From positions 62,001 through 126,000 of the forward strand of contig PGZH01000002.1 in NCBI GenBank assembly GCA_002840155.1: DNA of 64,000 bases. Direction: 5' to 3'. Below the pieces are notes generated by a model. It searched no databases. It was not told the origin of the DNA and was given only the letters and a program-made list of their open reading frames with translations. The translations under genes were made by a program, and so were the position numbers. This DNA is from Gammaproteobacteria bacterium HGW-Gammaproteobacteria-13 (GTDB lineage: Bacteria > Pseudomonadota > Gammaproteobacteria > Pseudomonadales > Pseudomonadaceae). Of the stretch, positions 8,800 to 17,634 are shown piece by piece (the stretch's first letter is position 1; each line of letters opens with the position of its first letter).

Positions 8800-9975
8800 T
8801 TAACCATCTTGGCGCTTACCCACCACACGGTTGCGTCCCTGCTCCTTGGCCAGGTAGAGCGCGACATCCGCCAGGCGCAGGGCATCGCCCAGGCTCTGAT
8901 GCGGCTGTGGCGTGAGGTAGGCCATGCCGATGCTCAGCGTAACCACGCCGGCGGCATCCGAGTGAGCATGCGTCAGACCCAGACCTTCGATGGCGCTGCG
9001 GATGTCCTGCAGAATCGCCAGCAGTTGCGCTTCATCCAGGCCATACCAGACGCCGACAAATTCCTCACCACCATAACGCGCCGCGCAATCCAACGGCCGC
9101 CGGGCAAACTCGCCGATCACCCGGGCGACCTGGCGCAACGCCTCGTCGCCGGCCGCGTGGCCATAGTGGTCGTTGTAACGCTTGAAGAAGTCCACATCCA
9201 TCATCACCACGCCCAGGGCCTGCTTTTCCCGCTGCGCCTGGCGCCAGCTGCGTTCGGCACGCTCGCTAAAGGCACGACGATTGAGCAGCCCGGTGAGGAA
9301 ATCCTTCTCGGCCAGGTCCTGCAGCAGGCCATGGGCAAGGAAATTCTGCCGCGTGGCATATTCCAGGGAATAGCAGCCCACCGAGCCGATGACATTGGCC
9401 AGGGCGAGAAACAAGGCATTGTTCAGCAGCGCCTCGCCCGCCAAGCCGATGCTCAACTCCACCGCCAGATATGCCACGAAGGTCCCCCAGCCGCACAGCA
9501 CGGCGGTGGCAAAACGCAGACCGGTGAGAAAGTAGAAGAACACCGTAACCAGGATGATGCCCTCATAGGGCAAGGCAAAGCTGTGATAACGGGCCAAGCC
9601 GATGATGCCCGCCACCGCGAGGCCGGAGAGCAGCGCCACAATGCCGCCGATCAGCTGCAAGTGATCACGCAAGCCCGGTCGATAGGTGGCCAGCCAGGCC
9701 AACAGCAGCAGCGGCTGAATTACCCCCAGGCGCAGAGCGAGTATCCGGCCGCGCAGTGGGTCCGGCAGATTGATCGCATCCAGCAGCACAAACAGCAGCG
9801 CCAGCAGCGTGGCCACCAGCAATGACCAGCGCATACGCCGCAGGAACACGTTGGCGTGATAGCGCTTGAACGCCTGCTCCAGTTCATCGTCAAAACTCAG
9901 CGCGCGAAAGCCCTGCTGATGCTGACGCAGGTACGGCGAATCCTGATTGACCCACTCCAGATGCGGTAACTTCAC
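8800..9975 (-). CDS. Membrane-anchored GGDEF diguanylate cyclase
   Basis: Predicted to make cyclic di-GMP from two GTP. 391 residues: about 50 cytoplasmic residues, six hydrophobic segments (about 60-225), then a GGDEF domain (about 235-391). The catalytic signature is RYGGEEFVGVW, a functional GGEEF variant, and an RxxD inhibitory site (RPLD) sits exactly five residues before it, so product inhibition is expected. DxxFFKRYND, the substrate-binding part, is also present. The start chosen is GTG at 9975 (protein begins with KLPHLEWVNQ after the start); a weak GCGAG precedes it. Signals sensed by the membrane part are unknown. Confidence 0.88.
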   Translation of the reverse strand: MKLPHLEWVNQDSPYLRQHQQGFRALSFDDELEQAFKRYHANVFLRRMRWSLLVATLLALLFVLLDAINLPDPLRGRILALRLGVIQPLLLLAWLATYRPGLRDHLQLIGGIVALLSGLAVAGIIGLARYHSFALPYEGIILVTVFFYFLTGLRFATAVLCGWGTFVAYLAVELSIGLAGEALLNNALFLALANVIGSVGCYSLEYATRQNFLAHGLLQDLAEKDFLTGLLNRRAFSERAERSWRQAQREKQALGVVMMDVDFFKRYNDHYGHAAGDEALRQVARVIGEFARRPLDCAARYGGEEFVGVWYGLDEAQLLAILQDIRSAIEGLGLTHAHSDAAGVVTLSIGMAYLTPQPHQSLGDALRLADVALYLAKEQGRNRVVGKRQDG

Positions 9976-10134
9976 GATGGCACTCGCTTTTATTGTTATG
10001 TGTTCAGCGGCTGCTGACCGAGACACCCGGTCGCCCACTACCAGCAGCCTAGCCGGACTGACCACAAGAGTACACGCGCGCAGCGCTGTGCCATGTGCCG
10101 GCCGCTGCGGTTATGCTCTGCTTTCCACTCGCTT

Positions 10135-11541
10135 ATGGAACACCGCGTGAGCCCACTCGACCACCCCACGCCCAACCGCCTGCAACGCCTCTGGCTCAGT
10201 GAAAGCATCCGCCTGCGCGAGGAGCATGCTGGCCCGCTGGAGGACAGCGAAGCCAACCGCCGCGCCCAGGCCCAAGGCGGCGCACTCGACGAACGCATCC
10301 AGACCCGCGCCTGGTGGCTGGGCGAGCGCGACGGTCAGGTGCAAGCGCTGCAGCATTGGCTACAGGGCGCACGCCTGGCCGGGTTGCTGCTGGTACTGCT
10401 GGCCATCCTTAGCGGCAGCGGCCTGGCGGTAGCGGCATTGGGCGATGGCCTGCGCCCGGTCAATGTGTTCTGGGCCCTGGGCAGCCTGCTCGGGCTGAAC
10501 CTGCTTCTGCTGCTGGGTTGGGCACTGGGCCTGCTGCTGAGCCGCGACAGCGCGGGCGTCCTCGGCCATCTGTGGCTATGGCTGAGCGCCAAACTTGCCC
10601 GCGATGCCCAGGCAGCACAGCTGGCCCCCGCCCTGCTGCTGATGCTGCAGCGCCAGCGCCTCAGTCGCTGGGGCCTGGGCGTACTGGTGCAGGGCTTCTG
10701 GCTGCTGACCTTAATCACCGCACTGCTGACCCTTCTGGCCCTGTTGGCCACCCGCCGTTACGGCTTTGTCTGGGAAAGCACCCTGCTCGGCGGCGACAGT
10801 TTTATCGCCATGACTCAGGCCATCGGCAGCTTGCCGGCTTTGCTGGGTTTCAGCCTGCCGGATGCTGAACTGATCCGCGCCAGCGGCGACAGCGCCCTGG
10901 CCAACGAAAGCGCGCGGCTGAGCTGGGCCGGCTGGCTGGTCGGCGTATTGGTGGTCTACGGCATATTGCCGCGCCTGGCTCTCCTACTGCTCTGCCTATG
11001 GCGCTGGCGCCGCGGTTGCGCGGCGCTAAGCCTGGACCTCAGCCTGCCGGGCTACAGCCTGCTGCGCGAACGTCTGCAACCGAGCAGCGAACGCCTCGGC
11101 GTGTGCGATGCCGCGCCAGCGCAGCTGCATCAACCCCAAGCCGGTAACCACAGCGAAGGCAGCCAGGGCGCGTTATTGGTAGCAATCGAACTAGACCCGC
11201 AGCGCAGCTGGCCTCCCGTTTTGCCCAAGGGCATCGGCGATGCCGGGGTGATCGACAGCCGCGAGCAGCGCAATCAACTGCTTGATCAACTCAACCGCTT
11301 CCCGCCGGCACGCCTGCTGATTGCCTGCGACCCCCGCCGCTCCCCAGACCGTGGCAGCCTGGCGCTGCTCGGTGAACTGGCGCGCAGCGCAGCCGCCACA
11401 CGGATCTGGTTGCTGCCACCACCGCCCGGCGAAGCACTGGACAGCGCCCGTTTGGGTGACTGGCATCGCGCCCTGGAGCAATTGCAGCTGAGCTACAGCG
11501 ACAGTGCGCCGTTCAGCTGGCTGGAGCATGGCCATGACTAA
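10135..11541 (+). CDS. DUF2868 multi-pass membrane protein
   Basis: About 468 residues. The first ~85 residues are charged and helical (LSESIRLREEHAGPLEDSEA is characteristic of the DUF2868 family), followed by four to five hydrophobic segments between about residues 85 and 310 and a soluble C-terminal domain of about 160 residues. Function is not established for the family. The start is uncertain: ATG at 10135 or GTG at 10147, neither with a clear ribosome site. It overlaps the next gene, which encodes a DUF3482 GTPase, by 8 bases; I recall these two families occurring next to each other in other gammaproteobacteria, which suggests they work as a pair at the inner membrane. Confidence 0.75.
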   Translation: MEHRVSPLDHPTPNRLQRLWLSESIRLREEHAGPLEDSEANRRAQAQGGALDERIQTRAWWLGERDGQVQALQHWLQGARLAGLLLVLLAILSGSGLAVAALGDGLRPVNVFWALGSLLGLNLLLLLGWALGLLLSRDSAGVLGHLWLWLSAKLARDAQAAQLAPALLLMLQRQRLSRWGLGVLVQGFWLLTLITALLTLLALLATRRYGFVWESTLLGGDSFIAMTQAIGSLPALLGFSLPDAELIRASGDSALANESARLSWAGWLVGVLVVYGILPRLALLLLCLWRWRRGCAALSLDLSLPGYSLLRERLQPSSERLGVCDAAPAQLHQPQAGNHSEGSQGALLVAIELDPQRSWPPVLPKGIGDAGVIDSREQRNQLLDQLNRFPPARLLIACDPRRSPDRGSLALLGELARSAAATRIWLLPPPPGEALDSARLGDWHRALEQLQLSYSDSAPFSWLEHGHD

Positions 11542-12901
11542 AGCACTCAAACTCGCCGTGGTCGGCCACACCAATGTCGGCAAGACCTCGCTGCTGCGCA
11601 CCCTGACCCGCGATGTCGGCTTCGGCGAGGTGTCCCATCGCCCCAGCACTACCCGCCACGTCGAAGGCGCGCGGCTGTCGGTGGACGGCGAGGCGCTGCT
11701 GGAGCTGTACGACACACCCGGCCTGGAAGACGCCATCGCCCTGCTGGATTATCTGGAGCGCCTGGATCGCCCCGGTGAGCGTCTGGATGGCCCGGCGCGG
11801 CTGGCGCGCTTTCTCGACGGCAGCGAAGCGCGCCAGCGTTTCGAGCAGGAAGCCAAGGTGCTGCGCCAGCTGCTGGCCTCGGACGCCGGCCTCTATGTAA
11901 TCGACGCACGCGAGCCGGTGCTGGCCAAATACCGTGATGAGCTGGCCGTGCTGAGCATGTGCGGCCGGCCCTTGCTGCCGGTGCTGAACTTCGTCAGTAG
12001 CAGCCAGCACCGCGAGCAGGACTGGCGCGACGCCCTGGCCCGCCTCGGCCTGCATGCCCTGGTGTGTTTCGACAGCGTGGCACCGCCGCTGGATGGCGAA
12101 CGCCGCCTATACGACAGCCTGGCGCTGCTGCAGGAAAAAGCCCGCCCGCAACTGCAACGCTTGATTGACGATCACCTGGCGCAACGCCAATTACGCAAAA
12201 GCAGCGGCGCGCGGCTGATCGCCGAACTGCTGCTGGACTGCGCCGCCTGCCGCCGTAGCGTGGCCGCGCAAGCGGTGCTGGAACAAGGCGCCATCCGCGA
12301 ACTGCATCAGACAATCCGGCAACGCGAGCAGCGCTGCGTGGAAGCCCTGCTGCGTCTGTATGCCTTCCGCCAGGACGACGCCAAGGCCGGCGACCTGCCC
12401 TTGCTCGACGGCCGCTGGGGCGACGACCTGTTCAACCCGGAAACCCTTAAGCAGCTGGGCATCAATATCGGCGGCGGTATGGCGGCAGGCGCGGCCACCG
12501 GAGTCGGCGTCGATCTGTTGGTCGGCGGCATTACCCTCGGCGCGGCGGCACTGATCGGCGCCGTGCTCGGCGGCAGCGCGCAGACCCTGCGCGGCTACGG
12601 CGCGCGGCTGAAAGGCAAACTCAAGGGCCAGCGCGAGCTGACCGTGGACGACGCCGTATTGCGCCTGCTCGCCCTGCGTCAGCAACTGCTGCTGCAAGCA
12701 CTGGAAGCCCGCGGCCATGCCGCGGTTGAGGCCATCAGCCTGAACACGCCACAGGACGCCAGCTGGCGCGAAGGCAAACTGCCGGAGGCCCTGCACAAAG
12801 CCCGCGCGCATCCCGAATGGTCGTCGCTGAATCCCGGCGCACAGCTGGAAGATGGCGAGCGCCAGGAACAGGTGCAGCAGTTGGCGGCGGAGTTGCTCTA
12901 G
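11534..12901 (+). CDS. DUF3482 GTPase
   Basis: A TRAFAC-type GTPase of 455 residues. The P-loop GHTNVGKTS (about residues 10-18) and the switch II motif DTPG (about 60-63) are clear; the NKxD-type base-recognition motif is not obvious. A glycine/alanine-rich hydrophobic stretch around residues 315-350 may insert into or lie on the membrane. The start at 11534 has GGAG (11523-11526) seven bases upstream, within the end of the preceding gene, so translation is coupled. A palindromic repeat follows the stop and the next gene is convergent. Biological role unknown. Confidence 0.8.
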   Translation: MTKALKLAVVGHTNVGKTSLLRTLTRDVGFGEVSHRPSTTRHVEGARLSVDGEALLELYDTPGLEDAIALLDYLERLDRPGERLDGPARLARFLDGSEARQRFEQEAKVLRQLLASDAGLYVIDAREPVLAKYRDELAVLSMCGRPLLPVLNFVSSSQHREQDWRDALARLGLHALVCFDSVAPPLDGERRLYDSLALLQEKARPQLQRLIDDHLAQRQLRKSSGARLIAELLLDCAACRRSVAAQAVLEQGAIRELHQTIRQREQRCVEALLRLYAFRQDDAKAGDLPLLDGRWGDDLFNPETLKQLGINIGGGMAAGAATGVGVDLLVGGITLGAAALIGAVLGGSAQTLRGYGARLKGKLKGQRELTVDDAVLRLLALRQQLLLQALEARGHAAVEAISLNTPQDASWREGKLPEALHKARAHPEWSSLNPGAQLEDGERQEQVQQLAAELL

Positions 12902-12910
12902 CTTTCAGAC

Positions 12911-12968
12911 ATCGCGGCCATGGGCCGCTCCTACGAGCTAGCATGTAGGAGCGGCCCATGGCCGCGAT
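12911..12968. repeat. REPIN-type palindromic repeat pair
   Basis: Two 24-base inverted copies of a Pseudomonas REP sequence face each other perfectly: left arm 12911-12934, loop 12935-12944 (GAGCTAGCAT), right arm 12945-12968, which reads GTAGGAGCGGCCCATGGCC and then GCGAT. The GTAGGAGCG head is typical of Pseudomonas REPs. It sits between convergent genes and its long hairpin could stop transcription from both sides. Such pairs are moved by RAYT transposases encoded elsewhere. Confidence 0.9.
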
Positions 12969-12974
12969 TAACGA

Positions 12975-13769
12975 TCAGACCGCGACAGGCGCGCTGATAT
13001 GCGGATGGGCTTGGTAACCAACCAGTTCGAAGTCTTCGAACTTGAACGCCAGCAGGTCCTTAACCTCGGGATTGAGCTTCATCACCGGCAGCGGCAGCGG
13101 CTCGCGGCTCAGTTGCAGGTCGGTCTGCTCGATATGGTTGGCGTACAGGTGGCAGTCGCCGCCGGTCCAGATAAAGTCGCCCGGTTGCAGCCCACACACC
13201 TGCGCCACCATCAGGGTCAGCAGCGCATAGCTGGCGATATTGAATGGCACGCCCAAAAAAATGTCCGCCGAGCGCTGGTACAGCTGGCAGCTCAGCTTGC
13301 CGTCAGCCACGTAGAACTGGAACAGCGCGTGGCATGGCGGCAGAGCCATCTGCTCGACCAGCGCCGGGTTCCAGGCGGAGACGATCAAGCGGCGCGAATC
13401 CGGGTTCTGCTTGATCATCTCGATCAGCTTGCTGATCTGGTCAATCGACTCGCCATTGGGCGCCGGCCAGCTGCGCCACTGGTAGCCGTACACCGGGCCG
13501 AGGTCGCCGTTCTCGTCGGCCCACTCGTCCCAGATGCGTACGCCGTTGTCCTTCAGGTACTTGATGTTGGTGTCGCCCGCAAGAAACCACAGCAGCTCGT
13601 GAATGATCGATTTCAGGTGGCACTTCTTGGTGGTCACCAGCGGGAAGCCGTCGGCCAAGTTGAAGCGCATCTGGTGGGCAAAAATGCTGTAGGTGCCGGT
13701 GCCAGTGCGGTCACTCTTGAAGGTGCCGGTCTCGCGCACCAGGCGCATCAGGTCGAGGTACTGTTTCAT
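12975..13769 (-). CDS. thyA: Thymidylate synthase
   Basis: Methylates dUMP to dTMP using methylene-tetrahydrofolate. 264 residues, the same size as the E. coli enzyme. The catalytic cysteine is in [12 protein letters not shown] (Cys146), the phosphate-binding arginine pair is in [11 protein letters not shown], and the folate/dUMP region [19 protein letters not shown] is intact. The ATG at 13769 overlaps the stop of lgt in an ATGA arrangement, so the two are co-translated, as in many pseudomonads. Confidence 0.97.
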   Translation of the reverse strand: MKQYLDLMRLVRETGTFKSDRTGTGTYSIFAHQMRFNLADGFPLVTTKKCHLKSIIHELLWFLAGDTNIKYLKDNGVRIWDEWADENGDLGPVYGYQWRSWPAPNGESIDQISKLIEMIKQNPDSRRLIVSAWNPALVEQMALPPCHALFQFYVADGKLSCQLYQRSADIFLGVPFNIASYALLTLMVAQVCGLQPGDFIWTGGDCHLYANHIEQTDLQLSREPLPLPVMKLNPEVKDLLAFKFEDFELVGYQAHPHISAPVAV

Positions 13770-14572
13770 TGCACGGCCTCCTGCGCCGCCTGGCGTTTGT
13801 AGGCGTAGGCGATCAGACCCAGGCCGCCGAGGATCATCGGCACACAGAGGATCTGGCCCATGGTCAGCCAGCCGCCGGCCAGGTAACCGAGCTGGGCATC
13901 CGGCACGCGGACGAACTCAACGATAAAGCGGAAGATCCCGTAGCACATGGCAAACATGCCGGACACGGCCATGGTCGGGCGCGGTTTACGCGAGTAGAAC
14001 CAGAGGATGGTGAACAGCGCCACGCCTTCCAGGGCGAACTGATACAGCTGCGAGGGATGGCGCGCCAGCTGCTCGGGGTCGGTGGGGAAGATCATCGCCC
14101 ACGGCACGTCGGTGGCCTTGCCCCACAGCTCGGCATTGATAAAGTTGCCTATGCGCCCGGCGCCCAGACCGATCGGCACCAGCGGCGCGATAAAGTCCAT
14201 CAGCTCGAAGAAGCTCTTGTTGTTGCGCTTGCCGAACCACCAGGTGGCCAGCATTACGCCGATCAACCCGCCGTGGAACGACATGCCGCCTTCCCAGATA
14301 CGCAGCATGCGCACCGGCTCGGCGATATAGGCGGCCAGATCGTAAAACAGCACATAACCCAGACGGCCACCGAGGATCACCCCCATGGCCACCCAGAACA
14401 CCAGGTCAGAGAGCTTCTCCTTGTTCCAGGTCGGCGCGAAGGCGTTGACCCGGCGCGAGGCCAGCCACCAGGCGCCGCCGATGCCGATCAGGTACATCAG
14501 GCCGTACCAATGGATTTTCAGCGGGCCAAGGGCCAGTGCAACTGGGTCGATCTGCGGGTAAGGCAGCATCAA
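13766..14572 (-). CDS. lgt: Prolipoprotein diacylglyceryl transferase
   Basis: Inner-membrane enzyme that transfers diacylglycerol to the lipobox cysteine of prolipoproteins, the first step of lipoprotein maturation. 268 residues with about seven membrane segments. The Lgt signature around [18 protein letters not shown] (with the essential Arg and Asn) is present, as is the HGGLIGV element. It overlaps thyA by four bases and starts 7 bases after the stop of the upstream TSUP transporter gene, so the three form an operon. Confidence 0.96.
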   Translation of the reverse strand: MMLPYPQIDPVALALGPLKIHWYGLMYLIGIGGAWWLASRRVNAFAPTWNKEKLSDLVFWVAMGVILGGRLGYVLFYDLAAYIAEPVRMLRIWEGGMSFHGGLIGVMLATWWFGKRNNKSFFELMDFIAPLVPIGLGAGRIGNFINAELWGKATDVPWAMIFPTDPEQLARHPSQLYQFALEGVALFTILWFYSRKPRPTMAVSGMFAMCYGIFRFIVEFVRVPDAQLGYLAGGWLTMGQILCVPMILGGLGLIAYAYKRQAAQEAVQ

Positions 14573-14579
14573 AAACTCC

Positions 14580-15362
14580 TTAAACGAGGAAACTCAGGCC
14601 CACGCTAAACAGCAGCAGGGCAAACAGACGCTTGAGCAGGCGCGGCGACAACTTGTGCGCCAGGCGTGCGCCGACACGAGCAAAGTACATGCTGGGGATC
14701 GCAATACCGACCAAAGCCGGCAGGTAGACAAAGCCCAGGCTCCACTCCGGCAGCGCGGGTTTATCCCAGCCCAGCCAGATAAAACTCAGGGCACTAGCTA
14801 TGGCAATCGGCAGGCCGCAAGCCGAAGAAGTAGCCACCGCCTGCTGCATCGCTACGCTGCGCCAGGTCAGGAACGGCACGGTCAGCGAACCGCCGCCAAT
14901 CCCGAAAATCGCCGAGGCCCAGCCAATCACGCCACCGGCCAGGGTCAGTGCCGGCTTGCCTGGGACAGTGCGGCTGGCTTTGGGTTTCAGTTCCAGGGCC
15001 ATTTGCACGGCAATAATGATCGCGAACACGCCGATGATCTTCTGCAACAGCGGCCCTTGAATCGCCGCTGCAGTCATTGCGCCAAGCCCGGCGCCGAGCA
15101 GAATTCCCAGGGTCATCCAGGCAAATACCGGCCACAGCACGGCGCCTTTACGCTGATGTTCGAGCACCGAGTTGATCGAGGTGAAGATGATGGTCGCCAG
15201 CGAGGTGCCTACCGCCAGATGCGTCAAAATCATCGGATCAAAGCCCTGCGCAGCAAAACTCAGCACCAGCACCGGCACGATGATAATGCCGCCGCCCACG
15301 CCAAATAACCCGGCAAGCGTTCCAGCTGCAGCCCCCAGGATCAAATACAGCAGCAGTTCCAT
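14580..15362 (-). CDS. TSUP (TauE/SafE) family anion transporter
   Basis: Predicted inner-membrane permease of 260 residues with eight hydrophobic segments. The repeated half-motif typical of TSUP proteins is seen twice: [15 protein letters not shown] near the N-terminus and [12 protein letters not shown] in the second half. Family members move sulfur compounds such as sulfite, taurine or sulfoacetate; the substrate here is unknown. Start at ATG 15362, preceded by a G-rich ribosome site (GGGGGTG); an in-frame start at 15380 is less likely. First gene of the lgt-thyA operon and divergent from the MreB-like gene. Confidence 0.85.
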   Translation of the reverse strand: MELLLYLILGAAAGTLAGLFGVGGGIIIVPVLVLSFAAQGFDPMILTHLAVGTSLATIIFTSINSVLEHQRKGAVLWPVFAWMTLGILLGAGLGAMTAAAIQGPLLQKIIGVFAIIIAVQMALELKPKASRTVPGKPALTLAGGVIGWASAIFGIGGGSLTVPFLTWRSVAMQQAVATSSACGLPIAIASALSFIWLGWDKPALPEWSLGFVYLPALVGIAIPSMYFARVGARLAHKLSPRLLKRLFALLLFSVGLSFLV

Positions 15363-15483
15363 CAGCACCCCCGCAAACAATCCGGCATGGTAACGGATGC
15401 ACAGGGCCGGACTCTACTTTGGGCGATGGATGTCCGCTCAGGCTTTGCGTAAAGTGCCAGCATCGCCTGTGGAATAGACCAGC

Positions 15484-15852
15484 ATGCGCCCGACCCTGTA
15501 CCTGAAGCTGAGCTGTAACCAGATGCACCTGACGCACCTGCAAAGTGGCCGCGCGCTGCACCTGCAGGCCGACCCGGCGTTCAGCAATCAGCGCTTGCTG
15601 GTGGCGGACTTTGCCGCGGCGCAGCAACTGCTCCAGCGCGGCGTCGAGGAAATCCTGCCCAAGCGTTTTCTGCGCCTAAGCCGACCGCCGCAGCTGCTGA
15701 TTCAACCGCTGGAGCGCCTGGAAGGCGGCCTGTCGCAGGTCGAGGAGCGCATTCTGCTGGAACTCGGCCTCGGCTGCGGCGCGCGCAAGGTACGCCTGCA
15801 CCTGGGCAACGAACTGGACAACGCCGGCGTGCTGGCCAAGTTAAGGAGCTAA
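15484..15852 (+). CDS. Short MreB-like protein (partial actin fold)
   Basis: A 122-residue protein without an assigned function. By eye, residues ~40-110 align with the first third of MreB: LLVADFAAAQQLLQR resembles GVIADFFVTEKMLQH of E. coli MreB, and GGLSQVEERILLE plus GCGARKVRL resemble the 'T-VERRA-RE--GAGAREV-L' segment. The nucleotide phosphate motifs of the rest of MreB are missing, and the N-terminal 'DLGT' phosphate-1 loop is degraded to LKLSCNQ, so ATP binding is unlikely. The frame is intact with normal codon use, so this is probably a true small gene, not a fragment. Its end overlaps the ribosome site of the following NRDE gene. Could also be a convergent fold; a profile search would settle it. 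Confidence 0.6.
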   Translation: MRPTLYLKLSCNQMHLTHLQSGRALHLQADPAFSNQRLLVADFAAAQQLLQRGVEEILPKRFLRLSRPPQLLIQPLERLEGGLSQVEERILLELGLGCGARKVRLHLGNELDNAGVLAKLRS

Positions 15853-15855
15853 CTC

Positions 15856-16602
15856 ATGTGCCTGATCGTCCTGGCCTGGCGACCGGGCCATGCCCAGCCG
15901 CTGTTACTGGCCGCCAACCGCGATGAATTCTACGAACGCCCCAGCCAGCCACTGGCTGAATGGCCCGATGTGCCGGGAGTAATTGCCGGTCGCGACCTGC
16001 AGGCCGGCGGCACCTGGCTAGGCGTCGGCCCTGACGGACGTTTTGCCGCCCTGACCAATATTCGTGACCCCGGCCAGGCTCAAGGCAGCCGCTCACGGGG
16101 CGAGCTGCCAGTGGCCTTTCTCGCCGGTAGCCATAGCATCGAAGATTTTCTGCATGACCTGCATGAGCGGCGCCGCCACTACAGCGGCTTTAACCTGCTA
16201 CTCGGTGACAGCCAGCAGCTCTGGCACTTCAACTCCCTGACCGGGCGCGCCACACCATTGGCGGAAGGCGTGCACGGCCTGTCGAATGCCGACCTGGACA
16301 CGCCCTGGCCCAAGCTGCAACGGGCCAAGCAGGCACTGCACAACGGCATGCATGAGCCACAGCCGCAGATGCTGCTCAAGCTGCTGGCCGACCGCACCCG
16401 CGCGACGGATGCTGAGCTGCCGCAAACCGGCATCGGCCTGACCGGCGAACGCCTGCTCTCCAGTGTGTTTATTGCCAGCGTCACCTATGGCACGCGCGCC
16501 AGTACTGCGTTGATCGTCAATGCCGACGGCAGCCGCGTGCTGGCCGAGCGCACGTTCGGCAGCAATGGCAGCTGTTTAGGTGAGGTGGTTGTGCACTGCT
16601 GA
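15856..16602 (+). CDS. NRDE-family protein (TANGO2-like)
   Basis: 248 residues beginning MCLIVLAWRPG and containing the name-giving NRDE motif in LLAANRDEFYERPS (about residues 18-31) followed by GGTWLGVGPDGRFAALTN. The cysteine at position 2 raises the possibility of an N-terminal nucleophile fold, as in this family. Bacterial members have no agreed function; the eukaryotic relative TANGO2 is tied to heme or lipid handling. AAGGAG at 15843-15848 is a strong ribosome site lying in the end of the upstream MreB-like gene (4-base gap), so the two are co-translated. Confidence 0.85.
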   Translation: MCLIVLAWRPGHAQPLLLAANRDEFYERPSQPLAEWPDVPGVIAGRDLQAGGTWLGVGPDGRFAALTNIRDPGQAQGSRSRGELPVAFLAGSHSIEDFLHDLHERRRHYSGFNLLLGDSQQLWHFNSLTGRATPLAEGVHGLSNADLDTPWPKLQRAKQALHNGMHEPQPQMLLKLLADRTRATDAELPQTGIGLTGERLLSSVFIASVTYGTRASTALIVNADGSRVLAERTFGSNGSCLGEVVVHC

Positions 16603-16610
16603 GGCCGCTT

Positions 16611-16753
16611 AGCAGGCTGTTGAAAACGTTGGCGAGGCAGCCAGTGCAAGGCAAAAACAGGCGAAAAAGCGGAGTTTACGAGCTGTAAATGAGCATTTTG
16701 AGCCTGTTTCTAACGCCGCAATGGCAACGCAGGTGGTTTTTCAACGGCCTGCT
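16611..16753. repeat. MITE-like intergenic repeat, copy 1
   Basis: A 143-base element with near-perfect 16-base terminal inverted repeats: AGCAGGCTGTTGAAAA at the left and, reverse-complemented at the right end, AGCAGGCCGTTGAAAA. The centre holds a hairpin with arms AAACAGGC (16655-16662) and GCCTGTTT (16702-16709). A related copy lies inverted at 26211-26310 and a lone end at 24353-24370. No coding capacity. The stop codon of the next minus-strand gene lies inside its right end. Confidence 0.75.
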
Positions 16754-17621
16754 AGTTGCTGTGGGCAGGTTCGCTGAATTTATCAAGGGTAAACAGCGGC
16801 GAGGCAATCGTCGGATCGTCGGCATCGGCCACCAGCAGCGGCCGACCATCGGCCTGGAAAGCCAGCCCCTCGATCTTTACCACCGGCGCCAGGCGGCTCA
16901 ACTCGACGATGCTCAGCTGCGCATCCAGTCGCCCAAGCACGCTGCCGACGCAGGCACCGTCCAGGTAGCTGGAGTCGGTAGCCTCCGCCGTCGCGGTGAA
17001 ATACAGCGCGCCACTGGGCGCCACGCTGAGGTCGGTCAGGCTCAAGGGTACGCCATCCAGCTCAGGCAATTGCAGCGGCACAATCCGCTGCAGCGCGGCG
17101 GCGCTCAGTTGCCCATCCTGCAGATCGCGCAGCACCTGGGGTAAATCGAGCAGCACCAGGGCATTCTCCCGACCACGACCGTTGCCACGTTGCGCCAGCA
17201 GCAACTGCTCGCGATAGACCACGCTGCCTTCGATATTCAGGTCCTGAAAGTGCTCGGCGAGCGCGTGGTACAAAGGGCTGAGGTCGATAACGCGCACGCT
17301 GCCGGCCTCAACCAGACAGCCGCGGCAGCGGCGCTTGGTCGAACCCGAACCGAGCGCCAGCAGGCAGTCGCCTGGTAATGACAGCAACGCTTCGAAGTCA
17401 GGTTTAAGACGTTTGCGCTGCTTGGCATCCTCGGGCAACTCGCCGGGCAGCAGGGTCAACTCGGCCTGCCAGTCGCCACTCAGGCTGTAGCGTTGCAGCA
17501 CCAGCGCATCGTCGGCCAGCACCCACAGGCTCTGGCCCTGACGCACCAGCGCGCTGGCCGCCGACAGGCGCAGGGTGGCCAGTTGGCGCAGCACCAGGAG
17601 CTTATCTGCAGGGTTCAGCAC
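16752..17621 (-). CDS. Conserved hypothetical protein, probable beta-propeller
   Basis: 289 residues, no signal peptide, no membrane segment. The sequence is a succession of short strands with turn motifs (for example ADDALVLQRYSLSGDWQAEL, SLTDLSVAPSGALYFTATAE, IEGLAFQADGRPLLVADADD) that suggests a beta-propeller. GCRGC-like cysteines appear in STKRRCRGCLVEAG. I do not recognise a family with certainty (DUF6929-type proteins look similar). It starts 14 bases after ptsP ends and on the same strand, so it is likely the last gene of the rppH-ptsP operon, ending inside a repeat element. Confidence 0.6.
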   Translation of the reverse strand: MLNPADKLLVLRQLATLRLSAASALVRQGQSLWVLADDALVLQRYSLSGDWQAELTLLPGELPEDAKQRKRLKPDFEALLSLPGDCLLALGSGSTKRRCRGCLVEAGSVRVIDLSPLYHALAEHFQDLNIEGSVVYREQLLLAQRGNGRGRENALVLLDLPQVLRDLQDGQLSAAALQRIVPLQLPELDGVPLSLTDLSVAPSGALYFTATAEATDSSYLDGACVGSVLGRLDAQLSIVELSRLAPVVKIEGLAFQADGRPLLVADADDPTIASPLFTLDKFSEPAHSN

Positions 17622-17634
17622 GAGCGGCGGGCGC

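Noticed and set aside
8545-9825. Plus-strand open frame of 426 codons over the GGDEF gene
   Set aside because: Antisense of a gene with clear GGEEF and RxxD motifs; Gln/His/Arg-rich shadow translation.
12911-12968. CRISPR-like or phage attachment interpretation of the palindrome
   Set aside because: Only a single inverted pair, no direct repeats, spacers, integrase or tRNA nearby; it fits the Pseudomonas REP pair type.
15484-15852. MreB-like gene as a pseudogene remnant of mreB
   Set aside because: The frame is complete with start, stop, normal codon use and coupling to the next gene; a decayed remnant would show stops or shifts. Kept as a small intact gene.
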